Of a DNA stretch of 10,554 nucleotides, positions 1 to 7,265 are shown piece by piece. The stretch is taken from positions 1 through 10,554 of the forward strand of contig DAOVQR010000011.1 in the NCBI GenBank assembly GCA_030628575.1, given 5' to 3'. Below the pieces are notes generated by a model, which saw only the letters and a list, made by a program, of their open reading frames with translations, had not been told where the DNA came from and did not search any database. How positions within the stretch are numbered: the stretch's first letter is position 1; the number at the start of each line of letters is the position of its first letter. The stretch comes from a bacterium. Its GTDB lineage: Bacteria > Patescibacteriota > UBA1384 > JAMDBS01 > DAOVQR01. The translations under genes were made by a program, and so were the position numbers.

Positions 1-143
1 AGGTTGTAGCTTTTTAGCTTATTAGAAAAAATAAATCCTTTTTTGGCTTGTAGGTTGCCTACCTCCTCGACAGACTGGTAGCTTATTAGCTTATTAGATT
101 GATTTTCCTAAAAAGCTAAGAAGCTAATTCCTAAGAAGCTGAA
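1..143. repeat. Non-coding tail with direct and inverted AGCTTATT-type words
   Basis: No coding signal is seen here. The word TAGCTTATTAG occurs at 15-25 and twice in overlap at 79-97 (8-base period). Inverted relatives CTAAAAAGCTA (108-118), CTAAGAAGCTA (116-126) and CTAAGAAGCTG (131-141) follow, so a transcript of the minus-strand pilus operon could fold here just past its last stop codon. A second small inverted repeat, GTAGG-TTG-CCTAC, lies at 50-62. There is no clean GC stem with a U-tract, so I do not call it an intrinsic terminator, although a 3'-end role is plausible. Confidence 0.6.
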
Positions 144-2099
144 TTAAGGTGAGTAGTTAATTGATACATCATATACAATCGGGGTTTGTTCATTGTCCGT
201 TGTTGTCATATAAATTTTATATTTAATATATCTACCTAGGACAGCACTAATTGGTATCGTTTCTCCATCCGGATTTGTAAAACGAGTAGCAGAAGTTCCA
301 TCTGGTCCAACAAAATTCCAAGTAGAATTATCGATATTTGCAGCAATTTGAAATTCAACGTTAGTAATTCCAGGATTTATTAATTCCGTCCAAAAAATTC
401 GATTAAATGAAATTAAATCCCCGGCGTCAAAAGTGGAAGAAATATACTCTCCATTGGAAAAATAACCAGTATCAGCTAAAACCGAAAAACGAAACATAGT
501 ATCACGATTATTATATTCTTTCCATTTGTTTCCAGCGTCATTACTTCTGCTATATTGGGCATCTGATCCAAAATAATTAATCGCATTAAATAATGGAAAA
601 TCCCAATTTTCGGCAACACCTAATTGATAAGCTCGATTATGGGCTGTACCATTGGAATAAAAATATAATCTATATTGATGCCCTTGAACCATTGGCAACG
701 CTGGATCAAATATGGTTTCTTTTAATTGAAAATCTGTACTAACATCATCTCTAGCTACAAATATTTGATCAATTAATATTTCTCTTGTGGTTAAATCCTT
801 TATGACAATATATAAATCGTCTTGCGGTTGGCTTGGTGTACCCTTTTTCAAAAATACATAAGCGCCAACCTGACTGATAAATTCCGTTTCCTCTGAATAA
901 GTAAATATCTCTCCTTTATATTTATTACCATAAATACTGCCATCAGCTGTTTTGTAATAGGGATTACCAGATGCCTCTCTTGGTGTCCATTCGTCATAAA
1001 CGATTACATAAACCGGTGTTTCGTTGACATCAGCCCAAGAAAGACCATTATCTTCAGAATAGCGAATCATTAAATTTTCATCATCAGAACCATCATAAGG
1101 AACAATTTTATTAAGTGGCTTTAAGGTTCGCAAGTTAATATAATGGCCTTGATTAATTTTGCCAGATTTATGTTCAATTACCAGATGATAAATTTCACCT
1201 TCTTCAATATCAACATATTCTTTTAAAGAAATTTGATGCCAAATTGACAAAAAAGACCAAAAATCGTTATAACCTTGTTGATTATCTCCCAACCATTGTC
1301 CACTAGGGCTACCATCATCATCTGCTTGCAAACCATATCTGTAAATTGGAGGAATACTATGAGCATCATTAATATAAACTCTAATGGCCCGAACTTCTTT
1401 TGAATCCTGAGCTGTAAAACGATAAGAGATTTTTTTATTGGTATCATTTAAATTAGAAGTATTACTTTTTTCAAAAACAGAAAATTTATTACCGGTATGC
1501 TCCCCTTCTCCTTCACCATAATCTAAAATCAATTCTCCGCCACTGTCATTTGTTACTTGAATATTGTTTGCCGTGCCATTATTAAAATCTTGATGGGTAG
1601 TTTGAATCCAATTTGTATTATTCTGATAACGAGTTAAATATATTTCTTTGGTGATTGATAATGACCTCGGTTTTTGCCATGAAACTGTAATGATGAATTT
1701 TTTGGTTGATGGATCTTCAACTCCGGAATCAACAATTTCTCCAGTAATAGCGTTACGATAAACTGCTTCTATATTAATTTCACGAACGTAGTTTTCATCA
1801 ATAATCTCTTGACCTTCTGATAGCTCCCAAACTCCATTATTATTGATTGGGTGAACGGGGAATGTATAATTTATCAAATTATTCCATGAACGTTCGTGAA
1901 TTGAATAAAGTGATCCAATTGCCTCTTCAACAAATTCCTCTGCCTGAGTTTGTTCTAAAGATACAAGCTGTGTTTGACCAATATCAACAAATAAACCAAT
2001 TATTGAACTAATAATAATTCCTGCCAAAGCAGTGGCAATTATAAGTTCAATAAGGATTTGACCTCTGGAATAAATTGTTACATTGTTATATTGTTTCAT
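144..2099 (-). CDS. Large pilin-headed, adhesin-like protein (type IV prepilin N-terminus plus beta-rich domains)
   Basis: Probably exported as a prepilin, cleaved by prepilin peptidase and carried on or at the tip of a type IV pilus. Numbering is from the ATG at 2099 (651 residues). The class III signal is seen near residue 13: Gly followed by Gln-Ile-Leu-Ile-Glu, with the conserved Glu at +5, then a hydrophobic helix to about residue 38. A pilin-like stalk runs to about 160. Two similar beta-rich domains follow (about 220-370 and 393-541), both ending with a motif like YSxxNGxxW and a final strand. A last domain (about 550-651) starts near SSTFDAGD and ends with VSINYSP, a style I associate with Patescibacteria surface proteins. 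It is far longer than an ordinary minor pilin (about 150-250). An in-frame TTG at 2126 would add nine residues. Neither start has a good Shine-Dalgarno site, and I prefer the ATG because the TTG lies in the repeat-like spacer. The surface-binding role is inferred. Confidence 0.8.
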   Translation of the reverse strand: MKQYNNVTIYSRGQILIELIIATALAGIIISSIIGLFVDIGQTQLVSLEQTQAEEFVEEAIGSLYSIHERSWNNLINYTFPVHPINNNGVWELSEGQEIIDENYVREINIEAVYRNAITGEIVDSGVEDPSTKKFIITVSWQKPRSLSITKEIYLTRYQNNTNWIQTTHQDFNNGTANNIQVTNDSGGELILDYGEGEGEHTGNKFSVFEKSNTSNLNDTNKKISYRFTAQDSKEVRAIRVYINDAHSIPPIYRYGLQADDDGSPSGQWLGDNQQGYNDFWSFLSIWHQISLKEYVDIEEGEIYHLVIEHKSGKINQGHYINLRTLKPLNKIVPYDGSDDENLMIRYSEDNGLSWADVNETPVYVIVYDEWTPREASGNPYYKTADGSIYGNKYKGEIFTYSEETEFISQVGAYVFLKKGTPSQPQDDLYIVIKDLTTREILIDQIFVARDDVSTDFQLKETIFDPALPMVQGHQYRLYFYSNGTAHNRAYQLGVAENWDFPLFNAINYFGSDAQYSRSNDAGNKWKEYNNRDTMFRFSVLADTGYFSNGEYISSTFDAGDLISFNRIFWTELINPGITNVEFQIAANIDNSTWNFVGPDGTSATRFTNPDGETIPISAVLGRYIKYKIYMTTTDNEQTPIVYDVSINYSP

Positions 2100-2130
2100 T
2101 GTTATTCTTGAAATTTCAAAACTCAAATTA

Positions 2131-2216
2131 CAAATGTCAATTGAAGCTCAAATGATTTAATGACAAATTATTTTTAATCATTTAGATTTTGGGCTTGATT
2201 TGTCATTTGACATTTG
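2131..2216. repeat. Imperfect inverted repeat filling the spacer between the two pilin genes
   Basis: The arms begin with a perfect 10-base match, CAAATGTCAA at 2131-2140 and TTGACATTTG at 2207-2216. Inside, the arms continue with looser pairing (AAGCTCAAATGATTTAATGA against the complement of the AATCATTTAGATTTTGGGCTT side). The words CAAATGTCA, ATGACAAAT and TGTCATTTGACA recur. It could form a long RNA hairpin between the two coding regions, which might adjust relative expression or stability; this role is inferred. Confidence 0.6.
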
Positions 2217-2229
2217 GATTTTGATATTA

Positions 2230-2772
2230 TTAATTTATATCAATAATTCCCACTCTGTTTATTGTAAAACTTTTTATTTCTCCTGAAGTATTTTCGCTTA
2301 AAGTAAATATATTATTATCAACCTCAAAGTTTCTCACCTCTCCTGTAACTTTGGCAAAAACAATATTAGATTGAACTGGCAAATCAGTAGATAAAGTTAA
2401 ATTATCTGGCAGAACGATTTCCAAATTATAATCATCAGATGGATTAAAAATTATGCCGCGATATAAAATTATTTTATTATTCAATATATCAAAATAAATA
2501 GAGAAATTCTCTCCGTTTTCCGCTGTATCACAATTTTCAGTACACATTCGACTCATGGCTTGATTTTGCGCTTGATAGATGGTTGATAAAATTTGAGTGG
2601 AGTAAGAATCTAAACTATGAGAACGTTGAAAATTTAAATATGAAACCCAAGAACCAGTTAAAATTATGCCAAAAAGACCAATAGAAACTAATAATTCTAT
2701 TAAGGTAAATCCGAAATTTTGAACTTTGCCTGCCCGCCGAATTGGAGGGAATTTTGAATTTTGGATTTTTAT
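2230..2772 (-). CDS. GspH/FimT-like minor prepilin with unresolved, non-standard start
   Basis: A type IV minor pilin or pseudopilin. The first ATG in frame (2556) would give only 108 residues and miss the N-terminus. Reading upstream in the same frame shows an intact class III signal at 2718-2698: NFG followed by FTLIELLVSIGLFGIILTG, with Glu at +5. The mature protein would be 159 residues, a normal length for the family. The downstream part (ENFSIYFD, IILYRGIIF, then alternating strands) looks like the GspH/FimT fold. The frame is open from a TAG at 2832-2830, yet contains no ATG, GTG or TTG before the signal. Candidate initiators are ATA at 2772, four bases after a GGAGG (2777-2781 on the minus strand), or ATT at 2742. 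It may instead have lost its start. The end given here assumes the ATA. It sits between the receiver and the large pilin-headed gene, same strand. Confidence 0.7.
   Translation of the reverse strand: MKIQNSKFPPIRRAGKVQNFGFTLIELLVSIGLFGIILTGSWVSYLNFQRSHSLDSYSTQILSTIYQAQNQAMSRMCTENCDTAENGENFSIYFDILNNKIILYRGIIFNPSDDYNLEIVLPDNLTLSTDLPVQSNIVFAKVTGEVRNFEVDNNIFTLSENTSGEIKSFTINRVGIIDIN
2733..2749. repeat. GC-rich degenerate palindrome inside the 5' part of the minor pilin gene
   Basis: CCCGCC (2733-2738) and GGAGGG (2744-2749) pair with one mismatch around the loop GAATT, and the GC-rich patch continues left to 2728 (GCCTG). It is markedly richer in GC than anything nearby. From memory, CCTGCCCGCC-type palindromes are scattered through some Patescibacteria genomes; that link is not proven here. 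It falls between the possible ATA start and the pilin signal. Confidence 0.45.
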
Positions 2773-2850
2773 TGCCCCTCCCCTGAATGTTGAATTATGA
2801 ATATTAAATATTGAATTTAATTCTGAATTCTATATTCTGCATTCTGAATT
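2760..2850. repeat. GAATT/ATTCTGAATT word repeats upstream of the minor pilin gene
   Basis: This spacer consists mostly of variants of GAATT. ATTCTGAATT is present exactly at 2820-2829 and again at 2841-2850, the second copy reaching the stop codon of the receiver gene. Further variants (TGAATGTTGAATTATGAAT, TATTGAATTTAATTC) fill 2784-2822. Because the words are themselves near-palindromic, several alternative small hairpins are possible. No gene and no promoter is convincing here. Confidence 0.55.
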
Positions 2851-3218
2851 TATTTCATCTGTTCCCGCAATTTTTCCACCACCTCATTCGGTGTAAGATT
2901 TGCTTTTACCAAATAATCATTTGCTCCCAATTTTTTGGCTCTATCAATATCAGTTTGTTGACCTAAATTTGAAAAAACAACTACTGGCTTTTTAGCAGTT
3001 GGCCAACTTGAGACACGTAGTTTTTCTAAAACTTCAAAACCATCAACTTTTGGAAGCATAAGGTCTAAAAGGATAATATCATAATCATTTTTTTCTAATT
3101 TCTCCAGTGCTTCTTGTCCGTCTAATACTTTATCAACTTCAAATCCTTCCATTGATAATTTTGTTGAATACATCTTTACCAATAATTCATCATCCTCAAT
3201 CATTAAAACTTTTGCCAT
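2850..3218 (-). CDS. Stand-alone CheY-like response regulator receiver
   Basis: A single receiver domain of 122 residues with no output domain. The acidic pair is Asp9/Asp10, the phosphoacceptor is Asp52 (ILLDLMLP), the switch residue is Ser83 (VVVFSN) and the conserved Lys is Lys105 (YLVKANLTP). All residues needed for phosphorylation are present, so it should be an active receiver. It starts one base after the kinase stop codon. Its Shine-Dalgarno (AAAGGAAT) is inside the end of the kinase gene, pointing to translational coupling and to the kinase as its partner. Without a DNA-binding domain it should act by protein contact. By position in a pilus operon, and by analogy with PilG/PilH, the target may be the pilus motor, but that is inference. 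Confidence 0.92.
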   Translation of the reverse strand: MAKVLMIEDDELLVKMYSTKLSMEGFEVDKVLDGQEALEKLEKNDYDIILLDLMLPKVDGFEVLEKLRVSSWPTAKKPVVVFSNLGQQTDIDRAKKLGANDYLVKANLTPNEVVEKLREQMK

Positions 3219-3219
3219 A

Positions 3220-3951
3220 CTATTCCTTTCTATAATTATCCGCCAAGGGTAGTGTAAAGCTAAATTTAGATCCTTTGCCTATTTGGCTTTCCACCCAGAT
3301 TTTACCTTTACATTTTTCAATAATTAAACGGGAAATATAAAGCCCCAATCCCAATCCGGATCCCTTGCCATTATTTATTTTTTTATTTTTTGAAACTTGA
3401 TGATATTTATTAAATAATTCTTTCTGATCTTTTTCGCTGATTCCCCGCCCCGTATCTGATACTGACAGAACAGCAACATTTTTATCCGATTTTACAGTTA
3501 AAGTTACAGAACCTTTATCAGTGTATGTAATTGCATTATCAAGCAAATTTACAATTACTTGATAAATTTTATCTGGATCCGTCATCACCCAAACATCCTT
3601 TGATAATTTTGGAACACAAAATCTTAAGTTCTTTTTCTCTGCAAGTATCCCCATCTGTTTTGTTATTGATTTTATCATTGATGTTAAATTGATTTTTTTA
3701 GATATGATAGTAATTTTGCCCTGTTCAATTCTGCTAATTGTTAAAAATTCATTGATAAGTTTAATCATTCTGTTTGATGCGATGGCAATTTCAGACAAAG
3801 GCATTTTCAATTTATCTGGAACATTCCCAAAATCTCCACTTAACATCATATCGACATAACCCTTAATCGCTGACATTGGCGTTCTTAAATCGTGCGCTGC
3901 AATATCTAAAAATTCATTTTTAAGTTTAGAAAATTTTTTCTGCTTATCCAT
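3220..3951 (-). CDS. Small soluble sensor-less histidine kinase
   Basis: A cytoplasmic histidine kinase of 243 residues that begins almost directly with the dimerisation domain. The H-box is at residues 18-26 (AAHDLRTPM, phosphorylated His20). The ATPase domain shows the N-box at 135-140 (NLLDNA), the G1 box at 166-170 (DTGRG) and the G2 box at 196-204 (GKGSGLGLG), and ends with a typical GKGSKFSFTLPL strand. No transmembrane segment, PAS, GAF or HAMP region is present. The input must come from another protein or from a very short N-terminal tail. The start ATG at 3951 follows an AGGA nine bases upstream. The gene lies 26 bases after pilC and one base before the receiver, so the pair is transcribed with the pilus machinery. 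The phosphotransfer partner is presumably that receiver. Confidence 0.92.
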   Translation of the reverse strand: MDKQKKFSKLKNEFLDIAAHDLRTPMSAIKGYVDMMLSGDFGNVPDKLKMPLSEIAIASNRMIKLINEFLTISRIEQGKITIISKKINLTSMIKSITKQMGILAEKKNLRFCVPKLSKDVWVMTDPDKIYQVIVNLLDNAITYTDKGSVTLTVKSDKNVAVLSVSDTGRGISEKDQKELFNKYHQVSKNKKINNGKGSGLGLGLYISRLIIEKCKGKIWVESQIGKGSKFSFTLPLADNYRKE

Positions 3952-3977
3952 AATATTTTTTCCTAAAAAGCTGATTA

Positions 3978-5201
3978 TTATTGTCCGGAAAAACTTCCCA
4001 CCAAACCATAAATCGGACTAATAATTGATAATACTAATGCAGCAACCACCAAACCAACAATCAACATTAGGGCTGGCTCAATTAAATCAGACATGGTTTT
4101 CAACATATTATCGACTTGTTCATCGTAAAATTGACCTAATTCTGCCAATACTTGATCCATTTTCCCGGATTTTTCTCCTACTTTAGTAATTTTTATCAAC
4201 ATATTGGGAATTTGTTTAGAATGATTACTAAAAGCTTTGGATAAAGATTTACCCTCTTTAACTTGTTTTTCAGTATCTTTTATAACTTGTTTTAAATCAA
4301 TATCAACAACTCCTACAGATACAATCCGTAATGAATCTGTCATTGGTACTCCAGAACGTAATAAAAGTGATAAAGTTGATGTAATTCTAGCCATATCATA
4401 AGCTTTAGATAATTTGGAAAGGTATGGAGTTTTGCGCATTATGAATGAACAGAATTTTTTTCCTAAATTAGATTTAAAAAATATTATTATTCCAATTAAT
4501 ATTAATATTAATATTGGAAAGGAAATATACCAAAATTGAATAAAAAGCATTGTTATAAACTGAAGGATTTTTAATGGTAAAGGAAGATCAATTTTCATTC
4601 TAGTGAACACCTCCAAAATTTTTGGCACTACTAAAATTAGCATGACAAAACCCATTAGCACTAAAGCTATTAAAACAACAATTGGATAAGTAAAAGCAGA
4701 AATAATTTTAGTTCTCAATCTTATGTCTTTAGTTATATACTTAAATAGACTAGTAAGAACATCTGGTATCTTACCACTAAGTTCTCCTGCACCAATTAAA
4801 GAAATAAAAATTTTATCAAAAACTTGTGGGTATTTTGCTAATGCCTGAGAAAGAGGACGGCCACTTTCCAAATCATATTTGATTTCAGTTAAAATTGTTT
4901 TGAATTTTCTTGACTTACTATCTTCAGCTATTATACCAATTGCCTCAGCTATAGGAAGACCGGATTTAATCATTGTTGCCAAATTTCTGGTAAAATTGGC
5001 TTTTTCATTAATACTAACTCCGCTGGAAAATATTTCTGAAATTTTTGATGAACTTGATTTTGATTCTTCTTCTTTTTCAATAGTAATAATGGTATATTTT
5101 TTCAATTTCAAAAAACTGGCGATTTCATCCTCAGAAGAGGCGACTTTTTCGTCTTTTATGATCTCGTTATTTTCCCCAATTGCTTCGTAGTAAAAATTCA
5201 T
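3978..5201 (-). CDS. pilC: Type IV pilus inner-membrane platform protein PilC/GspF
   Basis: A polytopic platform protein that couples the PilB ATPase to pilin insertion in the cytoplasmic membrane. Numbering is from the ATG at 5201 (407 residues, usual for the family). An N-terminal YYEAIGENNEII strand region is typical. The first GspF domain runs from about 67 to 190 (FTRNLATMIKSGLPIAEAI, then GAGELSGKIPDVL). The second runs from about 270 to 390 (RITSTLSLLLRSGVPMTDSL, then VGEKSGKMDQVL). Membrane segments are near 168-195, 220-243 and 374-398. A GTG at 5216 would add five residues, but these would be encoded by the ACAC-type spacer repeat, so I prefer the ATG. Neither start has a visible Shine-Dalgarno. 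It follows pilB by a 170-base repeat-filled spacer. Confidence 0.93.
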   Translation of the reverse strand: MNFYYEAIGENNEIIKDEKVASSEDEIASFLKLKKYTIITIEKEEESKSSSSKISEIFSSGVSINEKANFTRNLATMIKSGLPIAEAIGIIAEDSKSRKFKTILTEIKYDLESGRPLSQALAKYPQVFDKIFISLIGAGELSGKIPDVLTSLFKYITKDIRLRTKIISAFTYPIVVLIALVLMGFVMLILVVPKILEVFTRMKIDLPLPLKILQFITMLFIQFWYISFPILILILIGIIIFFKSNLGKKFCSFIMRKTPYLSKLSKAYDMARITSTLSLLLRSGVPMTDSLRIVSVGVVDIDLKQVIKDTEKQVKEGKSLSKAFSNHSKQIPNMLIKITKVGEKSGKMDQVLAELGQFYDEQVDNMLKTMSDLIEPALMLIVGLVVAALVLSIISPIYGLVGSFSGQ

Positions 5202-5209
5202 AATACACC

Positions 5210-5372
5210 AATACACAAATCACACAGATTACACAGATTTTTTTAGTTATTCTTTTAATATTAAATCATTTTTAGTTTTTAAAATCATCAACCCAAATTT
5301 CATTTATTTGTTTTAAAATAATTATTTTTTATCAAATTTGTGTAATTTGTGAAATCTGTGTATTTGTGTATT
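5210..5372. repeat. ACACAGATT-type inverted repeat spacer between pilB and pilC
   Basis: The left arm (5210-5240) reads AATACACAAAT, CACACAGATT, ACACAGATTT. The right arm (5334-5372) is its near reverse complement, with AAATCTGTGTATTTGTGTA and an extra AATTTGTG unit. The arms flank about 90 bases of A/T-rich sequence. The left arm comes within eight bases of the pilC ATG and the right arm runs into the pilB stop codon. A weaker relative of the same words (ATACACAGAATTACACAAAT) lies upstream of pilB at 7071-7090. A transcript could form a long stem here. I see no separate gene. Confidence 0.7.
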
Positions 5373-7060
5373 TATGCCTTAGTTACTCTCATCACCTCTT
5401 CCAAGGTCGTAATTCCTTCTTTGGCTTTATCAATTCCATCTTGATGCATAAAAATCATTCCTTCTTTGGCAGCTTGTTTTTTAACTTCCTCTAGTGTTGT
5501 ACCTTTATTGATAATTTCAGAAATTGTATTAGTGATATTTAAAACCTCATAAATACCAACTCTTCCTTTATAACCGGTATTGTTGCATTGCGGACAACCT
5601 TTGCCGCGATAAAATTTAATCTTTTGATCAAATTTAATTCCTAAAGATTCAAGCATTTTTTTATCTGGAATATAACTTTCAATACAATTTTGACAGATTT
5701 TTCTTACTAACCGCTGAGCAGCAATAATATTTAAAGTTGAGGCCAGTAAAAATGGCTGAACTTTTAAATCAATAAATCTAAAAATTGCCGCGACCGCATC
5801 ATTAGTATGAAGAGTCGACAACATCAAATGTCCAGTTAAGGCAGAATGAATAGCAATTTCTGCCGTTTCAGTGTCACGGATCTCACCAACCATAATGATA
5901 TCTGGGTCATGGCGTAAGAATGATCTCAGCCCATTGGAAAAAGTCAGCTTAATTTCTGGTTTAACCTGAGTCTGTTCAATTCCTTCAACACCATATTCAA
6001 TTGGGTCCTCAATAGTGCAGATTTTAACTTGTGGAGTATTTAAAATATTTAAAATTGAATATAATGTAGTGGTTTTACCACAACCAGTAGGCCCAGTTAC
6101 TAGAATCATTCCATAGGGTTTTTCCATGGCTCCTTTGACAATATCTAAATTTTTTCCGGTCAGACCTAATTCGTTTAATGTCAGAACTCTTTGGGATTCC
6201 TTAAGAATTCTCAAAACTACATCCTCACCATAAAAAGAAGGAATAATTGATACACGAAGTGAAACAAAATCTTTTTTTCCTCGAGAAAATTTGAAACGTC
6301 CGTCTTGTGGCAAGCGGGTTTCATCAATCTTTAAACGAGATAAAATTTTAATTCTGGCAACTAATACTTCATCAATTTCTTTAGGTAAATCAATAATATC
6401 GTGTAATACTCCATCAATTCTAAATCTGATTTTTGTTTTATCTTCTCTTTTTTCAATATGGATATCAGAAGCATCTTGGGCTACTCCATATTCCAAAAGA
6501 GTATCAATAATCTTTACCACTGGTACATCTTGGGCAACTTTACCAATTCCTTTTGGTTCTTCTTCTGGAACAGCCACTTTTGACTTGGCGATATTTTCTT
6601 TGATGATTTTGGCAAAATCTTTCTGAATATCTGCTTTATAATATCCTAGTGCTTTATCCAAATCTCGGGAACTCGCTAAAAAAGGTTTGATATTAAAACC
6701 AGTTTTTTTTCTGATAAAATCAATAGTTTCAAAATCGCTCGGATTCTCCATAGCCAGAGATAAAATATTATCTTCTTTTTTAAAAGCTATAATACGGTGA
6801 ACCCGAGCCATCTCCTCAGGAATCAAATTCAGTATTTCTTTAGAAGCTTTGATGTTTGATAAATCAACATAATCTATACCTAGCGTTTCGGCAATTGTTT
6901 TAGTTAAATATTCCTCGGAAATCAATCCTTCTTCAACTAAAATATCGCCCAAATCTTTTTCTTGGGCTTGAGCTTTTTTAAAAGCTTTTTCCAACTCTTC
7001 CAGCTTAACTAATTTTGACTGAACAACAATATCTTTTAACTGCTCATCAGAGATCTGCAT
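5372..7060 (-). CDS. pilB: Type IV pilus extension ATPase PilB/GspE
   Basis: A hexameric cytoplasmic ATPase that powers pilus assembly; 562 residues, the usual length for PilB/GspE. The N-terminal domain (about 1-140) has an MshEN/GspE_N look (LGDILVEEGLISEEYL and AETLGIDYVDL). The motor domain carries ASDIHIE (197-203), the Walker A GPTGCGKT (323-330), the Asp box EDPIEY (351-356), the Walker B region DPDIIMVGE (385-393) and the His box HLMLSTLHTND (411-421). Four cysteines (456, 459, 489, 492) form the zinc site found in PilB/GspE and not in PilT, which supports an extension rather than a retraction motor. The start ATG has a strong Shine-Dalgarno AAGGAGG (minus strand, 7064-7070), three bases away. 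It is the first gene of the pilus operon. Some MshEN domains bind cyclic di-GMP; whether this one does cannot be told here. Confidence 0.96.
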   Translation of the reverse strand: MQISDEQLKDIVVQSKLVKLEELEKAFKKAQAQEKDLGDILVEEGLISEEYLTKTIAETLGIDYVDLSNIKASKEILNLIPEEMARVHRIIAFKKEDNILSLAMENPSDFETIDFIRKKTGFNIKPFLASSRDLDKALGYYKADIQKDFAKIIKENIAKSKVAVPEEEPKGIGKVAQDVPVVKIIDTLLEYGVAQDASDIHIEKREDKTKIRFRIDGVLHDIIDLPKEIDEVLVARIKILSRLKIDETRLPQDGRFKFSRGKKDFVSLRVSIIPSFYGEDVVLRILKESQRVLTLNELGLTGKNLDIVKGAMEKPYGMILVTGPTGCGKTTTLYSILNILNTPQVKICTIEDPIEYGVEGIEQTQVKPEIKLTFSNGLRSFLRHDPDIIMVGEIRDTETAEIAIHSALTGHLMLSTLHTNDAVAAIFRFIDLKVQPFLLASTLNIIAAQRLVRKICQNCIESYIPDKKMLESLGIKFDQKIKFYRGKGCPQCNNTGYKGRVGIYEVLNITNTISEIINKGTTLEEVKKQAAKEGMIFMHQDGIDKAKEGITTLEEVMRVTKA

Positions 7061-7158
7061 ATTCCTCCTTATACACAGAATTACACAAATATGAACACAT
7101 ATCTACACACTGAAATTAATAATTTAATCATTAAAATACTTATTTCTCGGTCAATAAA

Positions 7159-7167
7159 ATTATATCA
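7159..7167 (-). promoter_or_regulatory. Likely extended -10 promoter of the pilus operon
   Basis: On the minus strand, TGATATAAT contains a perfect TATAAT with the TG-N extension. Transcription would start near 7152, giving a leader of about 90 bases before pilB. No good -35 is seen at 16-18 bases, which is tolerable for an extended -10 promoter. In such AT-rich DNA chance matches are common, so confidence is moderate. Confidence 0.45.
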
Positions 7168-7203
7168 TAATTGAACAGTTTTAGATATGTTGATATTTTT
7201 TAT

Positions 7204-7231
7204 TTGACATAAACTTTACAGAGATTATAAA
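7204..7231 (+). promoter_or_regulatory. Likely promoter of the DUF4430 lipoprotein gene
   Basis: TTGACA (7204-7209, perfect -35) is followed after 16 bases by TATAAA (7226-7231, five of six to the -10 consensus). The start of transcription would be near 7238, leaving a leader of about 40 bases. Together with the minus-strand promoter it makes 7061-7269 a divergent control region. Confidence 0.55.
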
Positions 7232-7265
7232 ATCTGCTAATTTGATGTTACATATATTTTTAAGA

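Noticed and set aside
1..143. Possible short CRISPR-like array of AGCTTATTAG units
   Set aside because: The units are 8-11 bases, overlap each other and occur in both directions with no uniform spacers, so it is a degenerate word repeat and not a CRISPR array.
1223..1447. Minus-strand open frame of 74 codons inside the large pilin-headed gene
   Set aside because: It lies in another frame of a gene with clear protein features and has no ribosome site or recognisable domain.
4879..5190. Plus-strand open frame opposite pilC
   Set aside because: It is the antisense shadow of the conserved GspF domain. The frames at 6291-6626 and 9809-10069, opposite pilB and the ABC ATPase, are rejected for the same reason.
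5372..7060. Retraction ATPase PilT as the identity of the motor gene
   Set aside because: The 562-residue length, the N-terminal GspE-type domain and the four-cysteine zinc site are those of PilB/GspE; PilT is about 350 residues and lacks them.
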